Source of the DNA: Planctomycetota bacterium
Lineage (GTDB): Bacteria > Planctomycetota > J058
Direction of reading: 5' to 3'
NCBI GenBank assembly: GCA_023954375.1
Contig: JAMLIC010000013.1
Location: 1-64,000 of the forward strand
DNA length: 64,000 nucleotides
The position numbers and the translations under genes were made by a program. The notes under the pieces are model-generated. The model was given only the letters and a program-made list of their open reading frames with translations. It was not told where the DNA came from and did not search any database. Positions 54,482 through 64,000 of this stretch are shown here, one piece after another (the first letter of the stretch is position 1; the number at the start of each line of letters is the position of its first letter).

Positions 54482-56296
54482 ATGAACCCGACGGAACGGC
54501 CAGGCTGGCGGACGCTCCTGTCGCACGCGCGGCGGCACTGGCGGACGTACGCCCTCGGCGTGGCCGCCCTGGCCCTCGTCGACGCGGTCGACGGGATCGC
54601 CGTCCCGTGGCTCACGGGGGCGGCCTTCGCGAACCTCGAGCGCGAGCCCGACCTGCGCGTCTCCACGGCGATGATCGGGGCGGCGTTCGCGTTCGCGGCG
54701 CTGATCCAGCTGGGCATGCGCTACGCCTGGCGTCACTTCTTCATCCGCACCGCCGACCGCGTCGGCAGCGAGCTGCGCACGGCGCTGTTCTCGCGGCTCC
54801 AGGCCCTGCCGCTGTCGTTCTTCGACCGATCGCGCTCGGGCGACCTCGTGAGCCGCATGACGAACGACATGAACGACGTGCGGACGGCCGCCGGGTCGGG
54901 CTTCCTCCTGGCGGCCGACGCCGCGCTCTACCTGCTGTTCGTGGTGCCGCAGCTCCTGTGGATCTCGCCGGGCCTCTCGGCCGTGGCGCTCCTGTTCGTG
55001 CCGCTCGTGCTGCTCCTGGTGCGGTGGGGCGGGCGGGTGGTGCACGCGCGCAGCGCGGCGGTGCAGGAGCGGATCGCCGCGCTCTCGGCGCGCCTGCAGG
55101 AGAGCTTCGCCGGGGCGCGCGTGGTCAAGGCGTTCGCGATCGAGCCCGGCGAGGAGCTGCGCTTCCAGGCGCTCGCCCGCGACTACCAGGGGGCGCAGGT
55201 GCACCTGGCGCGGTTCCAGGCCGGCTACGCGCCGTCGCTGGGCATGGTGTTCGACCTGGCCAACGTCCTCGTGCTCGGGCTGGGCGCGCGCGAGGTGCTG
55301 AACGGGCGGCTGACCCTGGCCGAGCTGGTCGTCTACACGCGGGCCTTCGACAAGGTCGTCTGGCCGATGATGGCGATCGGCATGGTCACGGGCATGCTCC
55401 AGCGCGGGGCCGCCGCCCAGGCGCGGATCGACGAGGTCCTGACCGAGCCGCCCGACCCGGCCGCGACCGACCCCGGCGCGCCGGCCGAGGAGGGGCCGCG
55501 GCTCGCGGGCGGCCTCTCGGTGCGCGGCCTGACCTTCCGCTACCCGGGCGCGGACCCGGCGCGGCCGCCGGCGCTCGACGGCGTGAGCTTCGACGCGCCG
55601 CCGGGCGCGCTCGTGGGCGTCGTCGGGCCGGTCGGCGCCGGTAAGTCGACGCTCCTGTCGCTGATCGCGCGCCTCCACGAGCCGCCGGCGGGCGCGGTGC
55701 TCCTCGACGGCCACGACGTGCGGGACCTCCCGCCCGCGACCCTGCGGCGGCACGTGGCCGTCGTGCCGCAGGAGGCCTTCCTCTTCTCGGCGACGATCGC
55801 CGAGAACGTGGCCTTCGGCCGCCAGGCGGAGCTGGGGCCGGCGGCGATCGAGGAGGCCTGCCGGGCGGCGCACGTCGACCCCGAGGTGCGAGCGCTCGAC
55901 GGCGGCTACGGCGCGCTCCTCGGCGAGCGCGGCGTGAACCTCTCGGGCGGGCAGCGGCAGCGGCTGACGATCGCGCGGGCGCTCGTGCGCGCGCCGGCGG
56001 TGCTGCTCCTCGACGACGCCCTCTCGGCCGTGGACGCCGAGACCGAGGCGGGGATCGCCCGCGCGGTCCGCGAGCGCAGCGGCCCGACGCGCGTGGTCGT
56101 CACGCACCGGCTCTCCGCGGTCCGGTCCGCCGACCTGATCGTCGTCCTCGACCGCGGGCGCGTCGTCGCCCGGGGGACGCACGACGCGCTCATGGCCGAG
56201 GGCGGCCTCTACGCGCGGCTCGCCCGGGCCGAGCGCCTCGAGGAGGAGGCGGCGCGGCTCGAGCGCGCGCTGGGCGAGGGGGCGGGCCGTGGCTGA
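54482..56296 (+). CDS. ABC half-exporter, first subunit
   Basis: A 604-residue fused permease/ATPase. Six membrane helices lie in residues ~15-310. The nucleotide-binding domain has Walker A GPVGAGKST near 382, Q-loop VVPQEA, signature LSGGQRQR near 487, Walker B VLLLDDALSAVDAET near 505, and H-loop VTHRLSAV. It resembles MsbA/MdlA-type lipid or drug exporters. It overlaps the next half-transporter by 8 bp, so the two probably form a heterodimer. Confidence 0.93.
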   Translation: MNPTERPGWRTLLSHARRHWRTYALGVAALALVDAVDGIAVPWLTGAAFANLEREPDLRVSTAMIGAAFAFAALIQLGMRYAWRHFFIRTADRVGSELRTALFSRLQALPLSFFDRSRSGDLVSRMTNDMNDVRTAAGSGFLLAADAALYLLFVVPQLLWISPGLSAVALLFVPLVLLLVRWGGRVVHARSAAVQERIAALSARLQESFAGARVVKAFAIEPGEELRFQALARDYQGAQVHLARFQAGYAPSLGMVFDLANVLVLGLGAREVLNGRLTLAELVVYTRAFDKVVWPMMAIGMVTGMLQRGAAAQARIDEVLTEPPDPAATDPGAPAEEGPRLAGGLSVRGLTFRYPGADPARPPALDGVSFDAPPGALVGVVGPVGAGKSTLLSLIARLHEPPAGAVLLDGHDVRDLPPATLRRHVAVVPQEAFLFSATIAENVAFGRQAELGPAAIEEACRAAHVDPEVRALDGGYGALLGERGVNLSGGQRQRLTIARALVRAPAVLLLDDALSAVDAETEAGIARAVRERSGPTRVVVTHRLSAVRSADLIVVLDRGRVVARGTHDALMAEGGLYARLARAERLEEEAARLERALGEGAGRG

Positions 56297-58082
56297 CGCG
56301 GTGGCGGCCGACCACGACGCGGACCTGCGCCCGGTCGACCTGCAGGTCGCCTGGCGGCTCGTGCCCTTCACGCGCCCGCACCTGCGCCTGTTGCTCCTCG
56401 GCCTGGCGCTCATGCTCGCCGTGACCGGCTTCGGCCTGCTCGGGCCGCGCCTGCTCGGGGCGACCGTCGACGCGATCGCCGCGCGCGACCCGGACGGCGT
56501 GCTGCGCGGGACCGCGCTCCTGGGCGGGTCGTTCGTGGGCCTGTTCCTGTTCCGCTGGGCGCAGGGCTTCACCCTCGGGGTGCTCGGGCAGCGGATCCTC
56601 TACGACCTGCGCACGACCCTCTTCGCGCACCTGGAGCGGCAGGCGCTCTCGTTCTTCCAGCGCTGGCCGGTCGGCCGGCTCGTCACTCGCGTCACCGGCG
56701 ACGTGGAGGCGCTGGCGGAGCTGTTCTCCGTGGGCATGATCACGATCCTCTCGGACGTGGTCACGATCGTGGCGGTCGCGGCCGTGCTCCTGTGGATCGA
56801 CCTGGAGCTGGCGCTGCTCGGGCTCTCGGCCATGCCGCCGCTCTTCTGCCTGGTGCTCGTCATGCGCCGGCCGATCCGCGGGGCGAACCGCGCCGTGCGC
56901 CGGCGCGTGGCGGAGATCGCGGCGTTCTCCCACGAGCGGATCCAGGGCGTGCGCGTGGTGCGCGCGTTCGCCGCCGAGGCCGAGGACGGGGGGCGCTTCG
57001 CCGCGGTCGACGGCGCGGCGGTCGCGGCCTACGACCGGCGGACGCACCTCGACGCCCTCAACAACCCGGGCGTCTACGCGATCACCGCCTGCGCCGTGGC
57101 GCTGGTCCTGTGGCGGGGCGGCGAGGCGGCGCTCGCGGGGCGGATCTCGGCGGGTACCCTGCTCGAGGTGATCGCCTACCTCAACTGGCTCTACATGCCG
57201 ATCCGCGACCTGGCCTCGAAGTACACGCTCCTGCAGCAGGCGGCCGCGTCGGCCGAGCGGATCTTCGAGCTGCTCGACCACGCCCCCGAGGTCGCCGACC
57301 CGCCGGCGCCGGCGGCGTTGCCCGAGCCGCCCCGCGGCGAGGTGGAGCTGCGCGGGGTGGGCTTCGCCTACGCGCCGGGCGCGTCGCGGGCGCTCGACGG
57401 CGTGACGCTGCGGGTGGCGGCGGGGGAGACGGTCGCGGTGGTCGGCGCGACCGGCGCCGGCAAGTCGACGCTCGGGAGCCTGATCCTGCGCCTGTGGGAC
57501 CCGCAGGAGGGGCAGGTGCTGCTGGACGGGGTCGACGTGCGGACCGTCCGGCAGCGCGACCTGCGGCGCCGCGTCGCGCTGGTCCTCCAGGACGTGCTCC
57601 TCTTCGCCGGGACGATCGAGGAGAACGTCTCGCTCGGCGACCCGGCCGTCGACCGCGCCGCCGTCGAGCGGGCCGCCCGCGCCGTCGCCGCCGACGACGT
57701 GATCGCGCGCCTCGGCGGCTACGAGGCCGTCCTCGGCGAGCGCGCGGCGACGCTCTCGCAGGGGGAGCGGCAGCTGATCGCCTTCGCCCGGGCCCTGGTC
57801 CGTGACCCGGCCGTGCTGATCCTCGACGAGGCCACGGCGAGCATCGACCCCGAGACCGAGGCGCGGCTGCAGGCGGGCGTGCAGGCGCTGGTCCGGGGGC
57901 GCACCGCGATCGTGATCGCGCACCGGCTGGCCACGATCCAGTCGGCCGACCGGATCGTCCTCCTGCACCACGGCAAGGTCGCGGAAGAGGGCACCCACGC
58001 CGACCTCGTCGCGCGCGGCGGCCTCTACGCGCGGCTGGTCGAGGTGCAGCAGAGTCTTCCGCGGAAGACTCTGGGCCGTTGA
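56289..58082 (+). CDS. ABC half-exporter, second subunit
   Basis: A 597-residue partner of the preceding exporter starting at GTG 56289. Membrane domain residues ~30-320, Walker A GATGAGKST near 386, Q-loop LVLQDVLL, signature LSQGERQL near 488 (slightly degenerate, common in one half of heterodimers), Walker B VLILDEATASID, and H-loop IAHRLATI. The usual family end GLYARLVEVQ is followed by SLPRKTLGR, encoded by an inserted palindromic element that also supplies the stop region. Confidence 0.93.
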   Translation: MADAVAADHDADLRPVDLQVAWRLVPFTRPHLRLLLLGLALMLAVTGFGLLGPRLLGATVDAIAARDPDGVLRGTALLGGSFVGLFLFRWAQGFTLGVLGQRILYDLRTTLFAHLERQALSFFQRWPVGRLVTRVTGDVEALAELFSVGMITILSDVVTIVAVAAVLLWIDLELALLGLSAMPPLFCLVLVMRRPIRGANRAVRRRVAEIAAFSHERIQGVRVVRAFAAEAEDGGRFAAVDGAAVAAYDRRTHLDALNNPGVYAITACAVALVLWRGGEAALAGRISAGTLLEVIAYLNWLYMPIRDLASKYTLLQQAAASAERIFELLDHAPEVADPPAPAALPEPPRGEVELRGVGFAYAPGASRALDGVTLRVAAGETVAVVGATGAGKSTLGSLILRLWDPQEGQVLLDGVDVRTVRQRDLRRRVALVLQDVLLFAGTIEENVSLGDPAVDRAAVERAARAVAADDVIARLGGYEAVLGERAATLSQGERQLIAFARALVRDPAVLILDEATASIDPETEARLQAGVQALVRGRTAIVIAHRLATIQSADRIVLLHHGKVAEEGTHADLVARGGLYARLVEVQQSLPRKTLGR

Positions 58083-58108
58083 CTGGCAAGACCTTGCGCC
58101 TGGTTGCG
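58050..58108 (-). repeat. Palindromic element copy 3
   Basis: A 24 bp perfect palindrome at 58050-58073 (core GAGTCTTCCGCGGAAGACTC). On the minus strand it has the flank GGCGCAAGGTCTTGCCAGTC, recognisably like copy 1. It overlaps the last codons of the ABC gene. Confidence 0.75.
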
Positions 58109-58178
58109 GGGGCGAGCGCTTCCTCCCGCGGGTGACCTGTTGTGACTCCGGCCCGCGCGCGCGCCGCCACGCAGCGAC

Positions 58179-58235
58179 TCGAGGTCTTCCGCGGAAGACT
58201 CCGGAGCGCTGGGGCGCAACGACTTGAGCACTCGT
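58179..58235 (-). repeat. Palindromic element copy 4
   Basis: The core reads GTCTTCCGCGGAAGAC. On the minus strand it is preceded by CAAGTCGTTGCGCCCCAGCG and CTCCGGA, the latter shared exactly with copies 1 and 2. About 130 bp from copy 3. Confidence 0.7.
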
Positions 58236-58285
58236 CGCCAGGAGGGAGCGGCGCCAGGCGCCCGGCTCACGACGCCCGCCCGAGC

Positions 58286-58332
58286 GGCTCGAGTCTCCCG
58301 CGGAAGAATTTCAAGCGTTTCAGGGCAGCGAC

Positions 58333-58345
<13 letters not shown>
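58286..58345 (-). repeat. Palindromic element copy 5 (degenerate)
   Basis: The minus-strand core TTCTTCCGCGGGAGACTCGA has lost perfect symmetry, but its flank TAAGTCGCTGCCC parallels copy 4. It begins at the stop codon of the neighbouring minus-strand gene. Confidence 0.55.
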
Positions 58346-61794
<3,449 letters not shown>

Positions 61795-62027
61795 TGTGTG
61801 TGTCCCGCCTCCGCGAGCTCCGTCCGGCTCTCTTCTTCGCCGACCCGGCCGCGGAGGAGCCTACCTGTGGGCAGGCGCGTGGGCGAGGCTGGGCGGCGAG
61901 GGAGGGCTGCCCCGCCCTCGCGCGCCCGTGGTGCGATCGCGGCCGCCCGGCGGCCCGCAGCGCGTGGCTCCCAGGAGGAACCACGAGGCGCCGCGCGCAG
62001 CCGTGCGACCTCCGGCGGACCGAGGAG

Positions 62028-62195
62028 CTACTCCTCCTCGCCTCCGCGAGACGGCGCCGCGGCGGCCTTCTTGCGACCGCCGGCCTTCTTCTTGCCGGCC
62101 TTCTTCTTCGCGCCGCCGGCCTTCTTCTTGCCGGCCTTCTTCTTCGCGCCGCCGGCCTTCTTCTTGCCGGCCTTCTTCGCCTTCTTCTTCGCCAT
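62028..62195 (-). CDS. Lys/Ala-rich histone H1-like small protein
   Basis: A 55-residue protein made of repeated AGKKKAGGAKK-type units with an acidic GGEEE end, like bacterial histone-H1-like or Hc1 DNA-compacting proteins. ATG 62195 is preceded by an excellent AAAGGGGG site. The gene is too short for many gene callers. It probably binds the chromosome non-specifically. It is divergent from thioredoxin, with a perfect 20 bp palindrome 26 bp before its start. Confidence 0.85.
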   Translation of the reverse strand: MAKKKAKKAGKKKAGGAKKKAGKKKAGGAKKKAGKKKAGGRKKAAAAPSRGGEEE

Positions 62196-62221
62196 GATTC
62201 CCCCTTTCGAAGTACCAATCG

Positions 62222-62241
62222 CAGAAGGGCGCGCCCTTCTG
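62222..62241. promoter_or_regulatory. 20 bp perfect palindrome upstream of the histone-like gene
   Basis: CAGAAGGGCGCGCCCTTCTG reads the same on both strands. It is either a dimeric regulator site or a 5'-leader hairpin of the histone-like gene. Confidence 0.55.
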
Positions 62242-62342
62242 AGGCGCACACTAACAGTCACATCCCCAAACAGCAAATGGAGCGTTTCGTGGGCGCAGCG
62301 AGATGAGTCAGCGACGATGGTGGGCGCGATGGCGAGCTCGCG

Positions 62343-62370
62343 TCGACGCGCGCGCCCGGTGGAGTATGAT
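62343..62370 (+). promoter_or_regulatory. Candidate promoter for thioredoxin
   Basis: TCGACG, a 16 bp spacer and TATGAT, about 96 bases before the start codon. Confidence 0.35.
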
Positions 62371-62466
62371 CCGCCGCGCGCGCGGGAATGCGCGCGGCCG
62401 GGGCTGCGTTGCGACGACCGCCGGTCATCATCATGTAGGGGTCCGACAGCGAGAGAGAGGATCGCC

Positions 62467-62790
62467 GTGGGTGCAGTGCAGCAGGTGGGCGAGGCCGAGT
62501 TCCAGAAGGAGGTCCTCGAGTCCCCCGTGCCGGTCGTGGTCGACTTCTTCGCCGTGTGGTGCGGGCCGTGCCGCCTGATCACGCCGATCCTCGACGACCT
62601 GTCGAAGACGTACGACGGCAAGGTCAAGTTCGTGAAGGTGGACATCGACGAGGCCCCCGGGATCGCCGAGCGCCTCGCCGTCGCCAACGTGCCGACGCTC
62701 GTCGCCTTCAAGGCGGGCGAGGAGGCCGACCGCCGCGTCGGCGCCGCGCCGAAGCCGGCGCTCGAGGGCTGGGTCAAGTCCCTCGTCTGA
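62467..62790 (+). CDS. trxA: Thioredoxin
   Basis: A 107-residue thioredoxin with active-site WCGPC (Cys32, Cys35), the buried Asp of VVVDFFAVWC, cis-Pro in VPTLVAFK and the C-terminal Gly-rich RRVGAAPK. It is a cytoplasmic disulfide reductase that takes electrons from thioredoxin reductase. GTG 62467 follows GAGAGAGAGG. It stands alone, followed by a hairpin. Confidence 0.95.
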   Translation: MGAVQQVGEAEFQKEVLESPVPVVVDFFAVWCGPCRLITPILDDLSKTYDGKVKFVKVDIDEAPGIAERLAVANVPTLVAFKAGEEADRRVGAAPKPALEGWVKSLV

Positions 62791-62819
62791 TCGCCGGCTG
62801 ACTCGGACGCCGACACCCT

Positions 62820-62854
62820 GGCCGGCCCTCGCGCCCCACGGCGCGAGGCTGGCC
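62820..62854 (+). terminator. Hairpin after trxA
   Basis: The inner stem CCTCGCGCC / GGCGCGAGG (62827-62848, loop CCAC) is extended by flanking GGCC pairs. Lies ~30 bp after the stop. Confidence 0.6.
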
Positions 62855-63014
62855 GCGCGTCTACCCACCATCTTCGTCGCTGCTCCGCGCCCCCGGGCGG
62901 GCGGTGCACGGGTCCTACCCACGCACCGCGCCGCCGCCAGGACGTTGGCTCGTCGCGGCTTGCGCGAGGTCTTTCCGTCCGCGACGGCTCGCGCGAACAG
63001 GCGAATGGACGAAC

Positions 63015-63596
63015 ATGGTGGCCGTGGCCGAACCCCTCGCCCCTGACCTGCTCCGCCTCGCCCCGGGCGACCCCGCGGCGCTGGGCGCGCTCTACCAGCG
63101 CCACGCGCGCGACGTGCAGCGCCTGGTGCTCGGCATGCGCCTCGGGCTCGGGCGCGAGGAGGTCGAGGACGCCGTGCAGGAGACCTTCCTGCGCGCGCTC
63201 CGCGACCTGCAGCGCTTCGACCGCGCGCGGCCGCTGCGCGGCTGGGTGCTGGGGATCGCCCGCCACGTCGCCGTCGACCGCGCCCGGCGCGGCCGGGTGC
63301 GCGCGGCCGCGCCGGTGGACGGGGGGGCGGTCGTCGACCCGGGTCCCGCCGGCGGGGAGGACGCCGCGGCGCGCGCCGAGCAGGCGGCGCTCGTCACCGC
63401 GGCGCTCGGGGCGCTCGAGCCCGAGCAACGGGCCGCGCTGGCCCTGCGACACGTCGAAGGCCTGACGATGGACGACCTGGCCGCCGCGCTCGACTGCTCC
63501 GTGCCGACCGCCCGCGCGCGGCTGCGCGAGGCGGCGCACCGGCTGGCCGGCGAGCTCCGCCGCCGGGGGCTCGGGGCCGGGGAGGTGACGTCGTGA
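63015..63596 (+). CDS. ECF-type RNA polymerase sigma factor
   Basis: A 193-residue sigma-70 family protein of the extracytoplasmic-function group. Region 2 is near residues 20-90 (LYQRHARDVQRLVLGM, VEDAVQETFLRAL, LRGWVLGIARHVAVDRAR). A variable acidic linker and region 4 near 125-180 follow (LEPEQRAALALRHVEGLTMDDLAAAL). The start at ATG 63015 is inferred; its ribosome-binding site is weak. It overlaps the anti-sigma gene by 4 bp. Confidence 0.92.
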   Translation: MVAVAEPLAPDLLRLAPGDPAALGALYQRHARDVQRLVLGMRLGLGREEVEDAVQETFLRALRDLQRFDRARPLRGWVLGIARHVAVDRARRGRVRAAAPVDGGAVVDPGPAGGEDAAARAEQAALVTAALGALEPEQRAALALRHVEGLTMDDLAAALDCSVPTARARLREAAHRLAGELRRRGLGAGEVTS

Positions 63597-64000
63597 GCGC
63601 CTGCGCCGAGCTCCGCCCCCTCCTCGACCTGGCGCCGCTCGCGGGCTGGGACCTGCTCGAGCCGGCCGAGCGGGCGGCGCTGGACGAGCACCTCGGGACC
63701 TGCGGCGCCTGCCGCGACGAGGCCGCGGCGCTGACCGCGGCGCTGGCCGCCGACGCGGCGGCCGTGGAGGCGGACGTGACGGAGCCAACGACGTCGGTGC
63801 GCGAGGCGCTGCTCGCCCGCGCCGTTCACGAGGCCGCGGCGGAGAGAAAGACCGGGCCGGGGCCGCTCGCGGTCGACGCGGCGCGGCTCGAGGCGGTGGG
63901 GCGACGGATCGCGCTCGCCTGCTCGTTCTGCCACGGGCGGACCGCGAGAGACGAGGTGGCGTTCTGCGCCGCCTGCCTCGCGCCCCACCACGCCGAGTGC
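63593..64000 (+). CDS. Anti-sigma factor with zinc-finger and RING-like domain (cut by window end)
   Basis: 136 codons are visible from GTG 63593. The N-terminus has the anti-sigma zinc motif HLGTCGACRDE (HxxxCxxC). Residues ~109-136 read CSFCHGRTARDEVAFCAACL then HHAEC, a C/H pattern of prokaryotic RING-like domains. It is coupled to the ECF sigma gene, so it probably holds that sigma inactive. The rest of the protein, including any membrane helix, lies beyond the window. Confidence 0.82.
   Translation, partial: MSACAELRPLLDLAPLAGWDLLEPAERAALDEHLGTCGACRDEAAALTAALAADAAAVEADVTEPTTSVREALLARAVHEAAAERKTGPGPLAVDAARLEAVGRRIALACSFCHGRTARDEVAFCAACLAPHHAEC

Overview
The window is about 64 kb of very GC-rich, gene-dense bacterial DNA. 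It most likely comes from a planctomycete (Planctomycetota) or a close relative, probably an environmental or metagenomic genome. The main evidence is two DUF1549/DUF1553 lipoprotein plus DUF1501 Tat-protein pairs, which are characteristic of planctomycetes. Supporting evidence is a Ser/Thr kinase fused to a formylglycine-generating-enzyme (FGE) type domain, a second receptor-like kinase locus, a MoxR-DUF58-BatA cluster and a prokaryotic RING-like anti-sigma factor. The taxonomic call is inference from gene content. No rRNA or tRNA gene was found.

Layout. 0.1-11 kb: a kinase-FGE membrane protein runs divergently from a five-gene, tightly packed cluster (MoxR ATPase, DUF58, two large vWA/BatA-like membrane proteins, a DUF4175-like protein). 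11-19.8 kb: an 800 bp non-coding stretch with palindromic repeats precedes a tandemly duplicated lipoprotein + DUF1501 module. The two lipoprotein genes are identical at the DNA level from the lipobox to just past the stop, while their signal peptides, promoters and DUF1501 partners differ. 19.9-25.2 kb: glutamyl-tRNA reductase (minus strand), then ResB-like and CcsA-like cytochrome c assembly proteins. 25.2-30.4 kb: a dispersed repeat with a strong hairpin, a small secreted protein, a lipoprotein with two TAXI-type binding domains, and an unrecognised 644-residue secreted protein. 30.5-38.1 kb: a CoA-transferase diverges from a group 3b-type [NiFe] hydrogenase operon (beta, cNMP-binding, gamma, delta, alpha, maturation protease, short HypA-like), followed by a PRPP synthetase. 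A second copy of the dispersed repeat follows. 38.4-45 kb: an APH-fold kinase, a small membrane protein, a PHP phosphoesterase, a B12-binding radical SAM enzyme, a DUF1440-like protein and an MgtE magnesium channel. 45-51 kb: vWA protein, kinase with carboxypeptidase-regulatory-like domains (frame broken at an 11-C run), beta-propeller protein and a Pro-rich membrane protein (also frame-broken). 51-64 kb: a C45-type hydrolase, an XRE regulator plus response regulator, an old-yellow-enzyme remnant, a histidine phosphatase, two ABC half-exporters, a 1153-residue coiled-coil protein, a 55-residue histone-like protein, thioredoxin, and an ECF sigma factor with its anti-sigma factor cut by the window end.

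How it fits together. Several loci look like signalling and envelope-stress hardware (kinases, vWA/MIDAS proteins, ECF/anti-sigma). Others are redox and energy modules (cytochrome c maturation, NAD(P)-linked hydrogenase, thioredoxin). The least ordinary signals are the identical mature lipoproteins with divergent partners, a ~270 bp intergenic repeat whose hairpin shows compensatory change, and a five-copy palindromic element clustered at two gene ends. Three frame breaks in GC- or C-rich tracts warn that some oddities may be sequencing errors.
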